Assembly: GCF_004216755.1 (NCBI RefSeq) | Contig: NZ_SGWZ01000004.1 | Span: 62,001 to 126,000 of the forward strand | Length of the DNA stretch: 64,000 bases | Reading direction: 5' to 3' | DNA from: Kerstersia gyiorum | GTDB taxonomy: Bacteria; Pseudomonadota; Gammaproteobacteria; Burkholderiales; Burkholderiaceae_B | Shown here: positions 26,298 through 34,672 of the stretch, in pieces | Layout of the letters: every line of letters starts with the position of its first letter | How positions within the stretch are numbered: position 1 is the stretch's first letter | Made by a program: the position numbers and the translations under genes | The notes under the pieces: generated by a model | The model's input: only the letters and a program-made list of their open reading frames with translations | What the model was told of the DNA's origin: nothing | The model's database searches: none

Positions 26298-26717
26298 ATG
26301 AGTGATTCCATAACCAAGCCGCGTCCCACTTACAAAAACGTAGGTGTGCCGCAACTCCTTGTCTATCTTCGGCATATGCCGGCGCCGGGCAAGTTATCCA
26401 TCCTGCATCGCGCCAGCGGCGTGATTCTTTTCCTCTGTCTTCCGTTGGTGATCCTGCCTCTGTTCGCCAAGAGTGTCGGTTCCGAGGCAAGCTACGCGTC
26501 CATCGCGGAAATCGCCGGCAATCCGCTGGTGAAACTCGTGCTGTTGGCCATTATCTGGGGCTACCTGCACCATTTCTGTGCTGGCATCCGCTTCCTGCTG
26601 CTCGACCTGCACATTGGTGTCGAGAAGGTTGCGGCCCGCAAGAGCGCGACCACTTCGCTGGTCATCAGCCTGATCCTGACCGTCATCCTCGGCCTGAAAC
26701 TTTTCGGAGCATGGTAA
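26298..26717 (+). CDS. sdhC: Succinate dehydrogenase cytochrome b556 subunit
   Basis: A 139-residue membrane anchor subunit with three helices. The N-terminal RPTYKNVGVPQLLVYLRHMP replaces the usual RP-SPHLxIY family start. The quinone/haem region reads SILHRASGVILF, and the haem ligand area is WGYLHHFCAGIRFLLLDLH. It anchors SdhAB, binds haem b and reduces ubiquinone. It heads sdhCDAB-sdhE-gltA. A weak promoter-like TTGAAA (26231) lies in the 106-base gap after gntR. Confidence 0.94.
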   Translation: MSDSITKPRPTYKNVGVPQLLVYLRHMPAPGKLSILHRASGVILFLCLPLVILPLFAKSVGSEASYASIAEIAGNPLVKLVLLAIIWGYLHHFCAGIRFLLLDLHIGVEKVAARKSATTSLVISLILTVILGLKLFGAW

Positions 26718-27100
26718 TGGGAGCCCCTGATAACATCGGCCCGCGTCGCCTGGTCGTCGGCGCACACTATGGCGTGAAGGATTTCATCGCACAGCGCCTG
26801 ACCGCAATCATTCTCGCCACCTATACGCTGGTGTTGCTGATCGGCATCCTCGTGATGCCCGAATTCAACTACGCCAACTGGAAGGCATTGTTCACGTTCC
26901 ATGTCTTCGCCCTGCCTGTGGGCCAGATCCTGGCCACTCTCGCATTCATTTCGCTGGCCTGGCACGCCTGGATCGGCGTTCGCGATATCTGGATGGACTA
27001 CGTGCGCGCCGTCAGCGTGCGTCTGTTGCTGCACACCCTGACGATTCTGTGGCTGGTTGGTTCGGTCGCTTATTTCGCACAAATCCTTTGGAGCCTGTAA
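26717..27100 (+). CDS. sdhD: Succinate dehydrogenase membrane anchor subunit
   Basis: A 127-residue second anchor with three helices. The start RRLVVGAHYGVKDFIAQRLT and the stretch FISLAWHAWIGVRDIWMDYV (haem/quinone site His) fit SdhD. ATG 26717 overlaps the sdhC stop by one base (TAATG) and has GGAG at 26706-26709 with a 7-base gap; the in-frame ATG 26711 is too close to that site. Confidence 0.93.
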   Translation: MGAPDNIGPRRLVVGAHYGVKDFIAQRLTAIILATYTLVLLIGILVMPEFNYANWKALFTFHVFALPVGQILATLAFISLAWHAWIGVRDIWMDYVRAVSVRLLLHTLTILWLVGSVAYFAQILWSL

Positions 27101-27103
27101 GCC

Positions 27104-28882
27104 GTGGTCGCTGTCAAAAAATCTCTTCCGCGCCGCCAGTTTGACGTTGTCGTCGTGGGTGCCGGCGGCGCCGGCATGCGCTGTTCCCTGCAACTTGCAC
27201 AGGCGGGCCTGTCCGTGGCCGTGCTGTCCAAGGTTTTTCCAACCCGCTCGCATACCGTTGCTGCCCAAGGCGGCGTCAGCGCTTCGCTGGGCAATATGAG
27301 CGAAGACAACTGGTACTGGCACATGTACGACACCGTCAAGGGGTCGGATTGGCTGGGCGACCAGGATGCCATCGAGTTCATGTGCCGTGAGGCTCCTCAC
27401 GCCGTGTACGAAATGGAACACTTCGGCATGCCTTTCGACCGCAACCCGGACGGCACCATTTACCAGCGTCCGTTCGGCGGGCATACGGCCAACTTCGGTG
27501 AAAAGCCGGTGCAACGCGCCTGTGCCGCCGCTGACCGTACCGGTCACGCACTGCTGCATACGCTGTACCAGCGCAACGTTTCGGCCCGCACCCAGTTTTT
27601 CGTGGAATGGATGGCGCTGGACCTGATCCGCAACGACGAAGGCGATGTCCTCGGCGTGACTGCGCTGGAAATGGAAACCGGCGAAATCTACATCCTGGAA
27701 GCCAAGACCACGGTGCTGGCCACCGGTGGCGCCGGCCGTATCTGGGCTGCGTCGACCAACGCCTTCATCAATACTGGTGACGGCCTGGGCATGGCGGCAC
27801 GTGCCGGCATACCGCTGCAGGATATGGAATTCTGGCAATTCCACCCGACTGGCGTGGCCGGCGCAGGCGTGCTGATTACCGAAGGCGTGCGTGGCGAAGG
27901 CGGCATCCTGCTGAACAAGGATGGCGAACGCTTCATGGAGCGCTATGCGCCCACGCTGAAGGATCTGGCGCCGCGTGACTTCGTGTCACGCTCGATGGAC
28001 CAGGAAATCAAGGAAGGTCGCGGCTGTGGCCCCGATGGCAGCTACGTGGTGCTCAAGCTCGACCACCTGGGCGCTGACGTCATCAAGAAGCGCTTGCCTT
28101 CGATCCGCGATATCGCCATCAAGTTCGCCAATGTCGATCCGATCAAGGAACCGATTCCGGTCGTTCCTACCATCCACTACCAGATGGGCGGTATTCCGAC
28201 CAACTTCTATGGCCAGGTGATGGATCGCAAGAACGGCGAGAACCAGGTCGTCAACGGCCTGTACGCCATCGGCGAATGCGCCGCGACTTCCGTGCACGGC
28301 GCCAACCGCCTGGGTACGAACTCGCTGCTCGATCTGATCGTGTTTGGCCGTGCTGCCGGCAACCACATCGTGGCCGCGCACCCGGAACGCCAGCATGCGC
28401 ACAAACCGCTGGCGATGGAATCGGTCGACGCTTCGATGGCGCGTGTCGATGCCATCGAATCGCGTACCGGCGGCGAGCCGACGCAGGAAGTGGGCAATGC
28501 CATCCGTATGTCCATGCAGCATCACTGCGGCGTGTTCCGCACGTTGGAACTGCTGGAAGAGGGCGTGGGACAGATCGCCGAACTGAACGAGCGTGCCAAG
28601 CACATTTCGTTCAAGGACAAGTCCAAGGTCTTCAATACCGCCCGCGTCGAGGCACTGGAACTGTCCAACATGATCGAAGTGGCCCGCGCCACCATCCTGT
28701 CGGCTTCCAAGCGTACCGAAAGCCGTGGCGCGCATGCCCTGGATGACTTCCCCACCCGCGACGACGAAAACTGGCTGCGCCATACGCTGTGGTACTCCGC
28801 GACCAACAGCCTGGAGTACAAGCCGGTGCAGATGAAGCCCCTGACCGTCGACTCCTTCCCGCCCAAGGCGCGTACCTTCTAA
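27104..28882 (+). CDS. sdhA: Succinate dehydrogenase flavoprotein subunit
   Basis: A 592-residue catalytic subunit oxidising succinate to fumarate with covalently bound FAD. The start codon is GTG, 3 bases after the sdhD stop. FAD site: FDVVVVGAGGAGMRCSLQLA. The flavin-linking histidine is in TRSHTVAAQGGVSASLG. Substrate residues are in FHPTGVAGAGVLITEGVRGEGG and the catalytic arginine region is HGANRLGTNSLLDLIVFGR. It works with SdhB, encoded 13 bases downstream, and needs SdhE for flavin attachment. Confidence 0.97.
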   Translation: MVAVKKSLPRRQFDVVVVGAGGAGMRCSLQLAQAGLSVAVLSKVFPTRSHTVAAQGGVSASLGNMSEDNWYWHMYDTVKGSDWLGDQDAIEFMCREAPHAVYEMEHFGMPFDRNPDGTIYQRPFGGHTANFGEKPVQRACAAADRTGHALLHTLYQRNVSARTQFFVEWMALDLIRNDEGDVLGVTALEMETGEIYILEAKTTVLATGGAGRIWAASTNAFINTGDGLGMAARAGIPLQDMEFWQFHPTGVAGAGVLITEGVRGEGGILLNKDGERFMERYAPTLKDLAPRDFVSRSMDQEIKEGRGCGPDGSYVVLKLDHLGADVIKKRLPSIRDIAIKFANVDPIKEPIPVVPTIHYQMGGIPTNFYGQVMDRKNGENQVVNGLYAIGECAATSVHGANRLGTNSLLDLIVFGRAAGNHIVAAHPERQHAHKPLAMESVDASMARVDAIESRTGGEPTQEVGNAIRMSMQHHCGVFRTLELLEEGVGQIAELNERAKHISFKDKSKVFNTARVEALELSNMIEVARATILSASKRTESRGAHALDDFPTRDDENWLRHTLWYSATNSLEYKPVQMKPLTVDSFPPKARTF

Positions 28883-28895
28883 GCAGGACCCAGTC

Positions 28896-29612
28896 ATGAG
28901 CACCAAACGTATCGTTAAGTTCGAAATCTACCGCTACGATCCGGACAAGGATGAGCGTCCGTACATGCAGAAGCTGGAGGTGGAGCTGCTGCCCACCGAC
29001 AAGATGCTGCTGGACGCCATCATCCGCATCAAGAACTCGGTGGACGACAGCCTGGCCCTGCGCCGCTCCTGCCGTGAAGGCGTGTGCGGTTCGGACGCCA
29101 TGAACATCAATGGCAAGAATGGCCTGGCCTGTACGACCAACCTGCGCGACCTGAAGGAACCCATCGTTCTGCGGCCGCTGCCGGGTCTGCCGGTTATCCG
29201 TGATCTGATCGTCGATATGACGCACTTCTTCAATCAGTATCACTCGATCCGGCCGTACTTGATCAATGACACCCCCCCGCCCGAGCGCGAGCGTCTGCAG
29301 ACGCCCGAAGCCCGCGAAGAGCTGGACGGCCTGTACGAGTGCATTCTGTGCGCCTGCTGCTCGACGTCCTGCCCCTCGTTCTGGTGGAACCCCGACAAGT
29401 TCGTCGGTCCTGCCGGGCTGCTGGCGGCCTACCGCTTCATTGCGGACAGCCGTGACGAAGCGACCGGTTCGCGCCTGGACAATCTGGAAGACCCGTATCG
29501 CCTGTTCCGATGCCACACCATCATGAACTGTGTCGATGTCTGTCCGAAGGGTTTGAACCCGACGCGCGCTATCGGAAAAATCAAAGAATTGATGGTGCGT
29601 CGCGCTGTCTGA
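28896..29612 (+). CDS. sdhB: Succinate dehydrogenase iron-sulfur subunit
   Basis: A 238-residue subunit carrying three clusters. The 2Fe-2S site is CREGVCGSDAMNINGKNGLAC in pattern (residues ~65-85). The 4Fe-4S and 3Fe-4S sites are CILCACCSTSCPSFWW and CHTIMNCVDVCPKGLNP. It conducts electrons from FAD to the quinone in SdhCD. Length and cysteine spacing are normal. Confidence 0.97.
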   Translation: MSTKRIVKFEIYRYDPDKDERPYMQKLEVELLPTDKMLLDAIIRIKNSVDDSLALRRSCREGVCGSDAMNINGKNGLACTTNLRDLKEPIVLRPLPGLPVIRDLIVDMTHFFNQYHSIRPYLINDTPPPERERLQTPEAREELDGLYECILCACCSTSCPSFWWNPDKFVGPAGLLAAYRFIADSRDEATGSRLDNLEDPYRLFRCHTIMNCVDVCPKGLNPTRAIGKIKELMVRRAV

Positions 29613-29661
29613 CCGCTGTTAGGGTTGCGGCGTGCAGGGTTTTTTTAGGAAGGAAGGTTAG

Positions 29662-29922
29662 ATGTCAAAACTGACCGATCTGGATCGTGTTCGTCTGCGC
29701 TGGCGTGGCCGGCGCGGTATGCTGGAAAACGATCTGATAATCACCCGGTATCTGGACGCCTATGAGGCGGATCTGGACGATGAGGACGTTGCCGTGCTCA
29801 CTCAGCTGTTCGAGCTGAGCGATAACGACCTGTTCGATCTGCTGCTGGCGCGCAGTGAACCGGAGGGTGACCTTGACACGCCGCGCATGCATAAGGTCCT
29901 TGGCCTGATGCGCGCACTTTGA
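29662..29922 (+). CDS. sdhE: FAD assembly factor SdhE
   Basis: An 86-residue protein of the SdhE/YgfY (Sdh5) family that promotes covalent flavin attachment to SdhA. The key motif is RRGMLENDLIITRYLD (RGxxE with a following ELD-type helix). It lies 49 bases after sdhB with AAGGAAGG ribosome-site sequence before it, and before gltA. This gene order is usual in beta-proteobacteria. Confidence 0.94.
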   Translation: MSKLTDLDRVRLRWRGRRGMLENDLIITRYLDAYEADLDDEDVAVLTQLFELSDNDLFDLLLARSEPEGDLDTPRMHKVLGLMRAL

Positions 29923-29951
29923 TCATTCACTAAAGTAGAGGATGCATTGCA

Positions 29952-31250
29952 ATGAAACTGTCCGACAAGAAGGCAACGCTAAGCTTTTCCGATGGTTCGG
30001 CTTCGGTTGAATTCCCTGTTTACCAGGGCACGGTTGGCCCGGATGTGATTGATATCCGTAAGCTCTACGGGCAAACGGGCATGTTCACGTATGATCCCGG
30101 TTTCCTTTCGACAGCATCTTGCTCGTCTGCCATCACTTACATCGACGGCGACAAGGGCGAGCTGCTGTATCGCGGCTACCCGATCGAGCAACTGGCCCAG
30201 AACTGCGACTTCCTGCAAGTCTGCTACCTGATCCTGAATGGCGAACTGCCCGACGAAAAGCAAAGCGCCGATTTCGACTACGCTGTAACGCACCATACCC
30301 TGGTACACGACCAGCTGCAGTTCTTCCTGCGTGGCTTCCGCCGCGACGCGCACCCGATGGCCGTGCTGACGGGCCTGGTTGGTGCCTTGGCGGCGTTCTA
30401 CCATGACTCCACCGACATCAACAATCCGGAGCATCGCCGCATTTCCGCGATCCGCCTGATTGCCAAGATGCCGACGCTGGTCGCCATGGCGTACAAGTAC
30501 TCCGTGGGCCAACCGCTGGCCTATCCGCGCAACGACCTGTCGTACACCGGCAATTTCCTGCGCATGATGTTCAGCAATCCGTGCGAAGACTACGTGGTCA
30601 ACCCCGTCGTCGAGCGCGCTCTGGACCGCATCTTCATCCTGCACGCTGACCACGAACAGAATGCCTCGACTTCGACCGTGCGCCTGTGCGGTTCGTCGGG
30701 CACCAACCCGTTCGCAGCCATTGCCTCCGGCGTGGCTTGCCTGTGGGGTCCGGCTCACGGCGGCGCCAACGAAGCTTGCCTGCAAATGCTCGAAGAGCTG
30801 CAAGCCAACGGCGGCGTGGCCAAGGTCGGTGAATTCATGGAAAAGGTCAAGGACAAGAACTCGGGCGTGCGCCTGATGGGCTTTGGCCACCGTGTCTACA
30901 AGAACTACGATCCGCGCGCCAAGCTGATGCAGGAAACCTGCAAGGAAGTGCTGCAAGCACTGGGCCTGGAGAACGACCCGCTGTTCAAGCTGGCCATGGA
31001 ACTGGAGCGTATCGCTCTGGAAGATCCGTATTTCGTCGAGCGCAAGCTGTACCCGAACGTGGACTTCTACTCGGGTATCGTCCAGCGCGCCATCGGTATT
31101 CCGACCTCGCTGTTCACGGCCATCTTCGCGCTGGCCCGTACCGTGGGCTGGATTGCCCAGTGGAACGAAATGATCTCCGATCCCGAATACAAGATCGGCC
31201 GTCCGCGCCAACTGTTCGTGGGGTCGCCCTCGCGTGACATCAAGGCTTAA
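29952..31250 (+). CDS. gltA: Citrate synthase
   Basis: A 432-residue type II (hexameric, NADH-sensitive type) citrate synthase that condenses oxaloacetate and acetyl-CoA. The catalytic histidines are in LHADHEQNASTSTVR and GFGHRVYKNYDPRAKLM, and the aspartate is in PNVDFYSGIVQRAIG. The N-terminal beta-domain YQGTVGPDVIDIRKLYGQTG is the usual start. It is the last gene of the sdh operon, 29 bases after sdhE, and is followed by a terminator. Confidence 0.97.
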   Translation: MKLSDKKATLSFSDGSASVEFPVYQGTVGPDVIDIRKLYGQTGMFTYDPGFLSTASCSSAITYIDGDKGELLYRGYPIEQLAQNCDFLQVCYLILNGELPDEKQSADFDYAVTHHTLVHDQLQFFLRGFRRDAHPMAVLTGLVGALAAFYHDSTDINNPEHRRISAIRLIAKMPTLVAMAYKYSVGQPLAYPRNDLSYTGNFLRMMFSNPCEDYVVNPVVERALDRIFILHADHEQNASTSTVRLCGSSGTNPFAAIASGVACLWGPAHGGANEACLQMLEELQANGGVAKVGEFMEKVKDKNSGVRLMGFGHRVYKNYDPRAKLMQETCKEVLQALGLENDPLFKLAMELERIALEDPYFVERKLYPNVDFYSGIVQRAIGIPTSLFTAIFALARTVGWIAQWNEMISDPEYKIGRPRQLFVGSPSRDIKA

Positions 31251-31310
31251 TGGCTGGCAGCCGTTGAGCGGATGCGGCGGCAGCATCCTCGCCAGCCGTA
31301 TCTGAATGAT

Positions 31311-31340
31311 CCCCGTGTCTTTGGCACGGGGTTTTTTTTG
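31311..31340 (+). terminator. Rho-independent terminator after gltA
   Basis: CCCCGTG (31311-31317) and CACGGGG (31325-31331) followed by eight T (31332-31339). It ends the sdh-gltA operon just before the convergent MFS gene. Confidence 0.9.
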
Positions 31341-31341
31341 C

Positions 31342-32523
31342 CTATTCGTTGCCGGTGAATGGCTTTGAGCGCAGGGCCAGTAGCAGGGCGGCGGCGGCAA
31401 ATCCAGCCGCCAGCCAGAGATTGCCGGCGAGGCCCAGCCTGTCCACGCTGTGGCCGCCGGCCCAGGAACCCAATGCAATGCCGATATTGAACACGCTCAC
31501 ATAGAGCGCGGCGGCAATTTCCACGGCCCTGGGAGCGGCTTTCATCATCCAGGTCATTAAACCGACAGAGACGCCGCCGTAGGCCAGGCCCCAGGCCAGC
31601 AGCAGGATAGCCCCGCCGGCCGGCGTGTGGCCCAGGCCCAGGAACAACAGGGGCGCGGCCAGCAGGCCCATGGCGATTGCTGCCACAGTTGCCCTGGTAT
31701 GGCGCGCGGCATGCATGCCCGCGAGGAAGTTGCCAGCCACGCCGGCAACGCCATAGGCGAAAAGCAGCATGCCTATCCATTGCGAATCGAACGCTGGGAA
31801 TGTCAGCAGCAAGGGGCGCACGAAGGTGAAGGCGATGAAGTGGCCGGCCACCAGCAAAAGTGTCAACAGCAGCCCGGTACGCAACTGCCGGTTGTGCCAT
31901 TGCGCTCGGAAATGTCGCAAGGCCGTGGAACCGGAGACTGGCAGGGCGGGCAGGACAGCGCCATGCAAGACCAGTACCAGTCCGCTGAACAGTGCCATGC
32001 TGCCGAAGGCCCAGCGCCAGCCGGCAAGCTCGCCGATCATCGCCCCCAGCGGTACGCCCAGCACGGACGCCGCAGCCACACCGCCGAAAATGACAGAAGT
32101 GGCGAGGCCAAGGGCATGGCCTGGGACCAGCCGCGCCGCCAGCCCGCCAGCGATGGCCCAGATGCCGCCGATACAGAAACCGAGCAGTGCGCGGGCCGCC
32201 AGCATCCCGCCCAGGTTTATCGCCAGCGCCGAGGTCAGGTTGGCCAGTGCCAGCAAGGCCAGCAGGCCGCACAGGATCTTGCGCCTGTCCAGATTGCCCG
32301 AGACGATGACAACCAAGGGAGAGAAGCCGGCGGCCAGCAACGCGGGCAGGGACATCATCAGGCCGGCCCTGCCGTTGGACGTGCCCAGGTCGGCGGCGAT
32401 GGCATCCAGCAGGCCTACCGGCAGCATTTCCGTGCTCACGACCGAGAACGTGGCAAGGCCCACGGCAATAACTGCCAGCCAGGCGCGCCGGGACGTGGCA
32501 TGGGTATCAGGCGCGAGATTCAT
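31342..32523 (-). CDS. MFS transporter (DHA1 drug/sugar efflux type)
   Basis: A 393-residue, 12-helix major facilitator of the DHA1 group (AraJ/YdhP-like). Family cues are FSVVSTEMLPVGLLDAIAADLG in helix 1 and the motif-A-like loop GNLDRRKILCGLLALLAL. The helix-5 (motif C) region is SVIFGGVAAASVLGVPLGAMIG. It probably exports a small molecule; the substrate is unknown. It ends against the gltA terminator. The next gene, also minus, is another MFS pump 48 bases upstream, so the two may share a transcript controlled by the TetR gene. Confidence 0.88.
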   Translation of the reverse strand: MNLAPDTHATSRRAWLAVIAVGLATFSVVSTEMLPVGLLDAIAADLGTSNGRAGLMMSLPALLAAGFSPLVVIVSGNLDRRKILCGLLALLALANLTSALAINLGGMLAARALLGFCIGGIWAIAGGLAARLVPGHALGLATSVIFGGVAAASVLGVPLGAMIGELAGWRWAFGSMALFSGLVLVLHGAVLPALPVSGSTALRHFRAQWHNRQLRTGLLLTLLLVAGHFIAFTFVRPLLLTFPAFDSQWIGMLLFAYGVAGVAGNFLAGMHAARHTRATVAAIAMGLLAAPLLFLGLGHTPAGGAILLLAWGLAYGGVSVGLMTWMMKAAPRAVEIAAALYVSVFNIGIALGSWAGGHSVDRLGLAGNLWLAAGFAAAALLLALRSKPFTGNE

Positions 32524-32571
32524 GGCTGGTAACCTTGAAATGAGCAGTCAAAGAGGAAAAGGCATGCAGGG

Positions 32572-33813
32572 TTATGGCTTGCAATGCTCCAGCGTGGAGT
32601 CAGGGGCGACAGCAGGGGCGACTGCCGGGGTGGCTATCCGCAGGCGCTGATGGCCGCGCAAGGCTGCCAGCAGCACCACGGTTGCTGCGCCGAGTGCGAC
32701 CAGGAGGCCAGCCCGGGCACCATGTTCATCGACCAACTGGCCGGCGGCTGCGGCACCCATCGCAACTCCGATGTTGAGGCCGGCCAGCAGCCATGTCATG
32801 CCTTCGGTAAGGCGTTGTTCCGGTACCAGCCGTTCCACCAGCGACATGGCAACGATCATGGTTGGGGCGAAGAACAGGCCGGCTATCCATACCGCAGCGG
32901 CCAGCATGGGAATACTATTTGCCAGCAGCAGAGGCAGCGTTGTGGCCGCCGTTGCCAGACCGCCCAGCAGCAATAGGCGGTGCAACGGGGCGGACAGCTT
33001 CAGCGCACCGAAGCCGAGCCCGGCCAGGCAGGACCCCAGGGCATAGGCGGACAGGATCAGGCTCGCCGCAGCCGGCTGGCCCAGCTGTGCGGCAAAGGCC
33101 ACGCTCACGATATCGACAGTGCCGACTATCGCCCCCATTGCCATCATCATGAGCACCAGCAGTTGTACCGGCGTCTGGCGGATGACCGATCGCACTGCGC
33201 CGTACGTGGCCTGCTGCGGATTCACGGGAGGCTCTGTGCCACGTTGCACGACCAGGGCTGATACACCTAGTGCCAGCACAAGTGCAGCTGCCATCAGGCC
33301 AGCCTGTGGCAGCACGGCAACGGACAAGCCTACCGATAGCGGCGGTCCGGCAATGAAAGTCACTTCGTCCAGTACGGTTTCCAGTGAATAGGCGGTTTGC
33401 AGCCTGGGCTGGCCACGGTAAAGCACCGACCAGCGGGCCCGCACCATGGCCGACAGGCTGGGCATGAAGCCGGCCAGCAGCGCGCCGGCAAAGAGTGGCC
33501 AAACGGCATGAGAATGCCAGGAGGCTGCGATCAGGAGCAGGAGCCCGACGCTGCTGACTGCCGTGGCGGCGGGCAGGACGCGGCTTTGCCCATGCCTGTC
33601 GACCAGGCGGGATATCTGGGGCGAAACCAGGGCGTAGGCCAGCACGAACGTGGCGGAGACGGCACCTGCCAGCGCGTAGCTGCCACGCAATTGTGACAGC
33701 ATGGTGATGATGCAGATGCCCGTCATGGGCAGGGGAATTCGTGCCAACAGGCCAGCCAGGACAAAGCCACGGCTGCCGGGCGCATTGAAAAGTTCTCGAT
33801 AGGGGTTGGCCAT
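32572..33813 (-). CDS. MFS transporter
   Basis: A 413-residue, 12-helix major facilitator. Start at 33813 (MANPYRELFNAPGSRGFVLA), the expected cytoplasmic N-terminus; the longer in-frame reading to 33963 runs through the operator region. Loop 2-3 is QISRLVDRHGQSRVLPAATA. The substrate is unknown. It is divergent from the TetR regulator at 33948, and the gap carries two operator-like repeats, so TetR control is likely. Confidence 0.88.
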   Translation of the reverse strand: MANPYRELFNAPGSRGFVLAGLLARIPLPMTGICIITMLSQLRGSYALAGAVSATFVLAYALVSPQISRLVDRHGQSRVLPAATAVSSVGLLLLIAASWHSHAVWPLFAGALLAGFMPSLSAMVRARWSVLYRGQPRLQTAYSLETVLDEVTFIAGPPLSVGLSVAVLPQAGLMAAALVLALGVSALVVQRGTEPPVNPQQATYGAVRSVIRQTPVQLLVLMMMAMGAIVGTVDIVSVAFAAQLGQPAAASLILSAYALGSCLAGLGFGALKLSAPLHRLLLLGGLATAATTLPLLLANSIPMLAAAVWIAGLFFAPTMIVAMSLVERLVPEQRLTEGMTWLLAGLNIGVAMGAAAAGQLVDEHGARAGLLVALGAATVVLLAALRGHQRLRIATPAVAPAVAPDSTLEHCKP

Positions 33814-33863
33814 CTTGTTTCTCTGAAGGCGCCGCTTGCCTGGGGGGGACGGTACGGCGAAAA

Positions 33864-33914
33864 TACATACGTAGCGTATGAATGTGATCATATATTCATA
33901 CGCAGTGTATGTAA
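33864..33914. promoter_or_regulatory. Paired operators between MFS pump and tetR
   Basis: ATACATACGTAGCGTATGAA-type site at 33863-33882 and its near inverted copy ATTCATACGCAGTGTATGTA at 33894-33913 (17 of 20 positions agree after reversal). Each is itself a partial palindrome and resembles the AcrR operator style. A shorter third copy, ATTCA and TGTATGTAA, is at 33921-33937. Confidence 0.65.
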
Positions 33915-33947
33915 ATAAACATTCAATGTGTATGTAAAGGGGATGTG

Positions 33948-34568
33948 ATGGTTCGTCGCACACGTGCTGAAATGGAAGAAACCAGGGTGATACTGCTGGT
34001 CACTGCCCGTCGGGTGTTCGGCGAAGACGGCTACGCGGATGCGTCAATGGATGACCTGACCGCCAGGGCCGGGTTGACCCGGGGAGCGCTGTACCATCAT
34101 TTCGGTGACAAAAAGGGACTGCTGGCGGCAGTGGTCATGCAGATCGACGCCGAGATGGATGCGCGCCTGCAAGCGATTTCAGATGGGGCCGAGGATGACT
34201 GGGCAGGGTTTTGCAAGCGATGCCGCGCCTACCTGAAAATGGCGCTGGAGCCGGAAATCCAGCGCATCGTGCTACGCGATGCGCGCGCCGTACTGGGTGG
34301 CGCCACGCCGGAGGCGCAAGGGCACTGCGTGAGCTCCATGCAGAAGATCATAGACAGGCTCATGCAGCAGGGAGTGGTGGCGCAGGCTGATGCGCAGGCG
34401 CTGGCATCCATGATTTATGGCAGCCTGGCCGAAGCCGCGTTCTGGATCGCGGATGCCGAAGATGGCAGTCAACGCTTGCAACAGGCCACGCAGGCGTTGG
34501 AATTATTGTTGCGCGGATTGCTGGCCGAGCCTGGGTCCGAGGGGCGAAGGGTTAATTCGGCTGGCTAG
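33948..34568 (+). CDS. TetR/AcrR-family regulator
   Basis: A 206-residue repressor close to the AcrR type. The N-terminal helix-turn-helix region is RVFGEDGYADASMDDLTARA followed by GLTRGALYHHFGDKKGLLAA. The C-terminal ligand domain is all-helical. ATG 33948 follows AAGGGG at 33937-33942; the overlapping GTG 33945 is the alternative. It probably represses the divergent MFS pump genes at 33813-31342 and itself through the repeats at 33864-33914. Confidence 0.9.
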   Translation: MVRRTRAEMEETRVILLVTARRVFGEDGYADASMDDLTARAGLTRGALYHHFGDKKGLLAAVVMQIDAEMDARLQAISDGAEDDWAGFCKRCRAYLKMALEPEIQRIVLRDARAVLGGATPEAQGHCVSSMQKIIDRLMQQGVVAQADAQALASMIYGSLAEAAFWIADAEDGSQRLQQATQALELLLRGLLAEPGSEGRRVNSAG

Positions 34569-34672
34569 GCGACGCGGCTGGCAGGCAACCTGGCAGCCCG
34601 GCGACAAGATGGTCCGGTGGCCCGATGACCCGGTGGCGTGGGCCGAAGTGGCTAGTGCTGGTGGCAAGCAAC

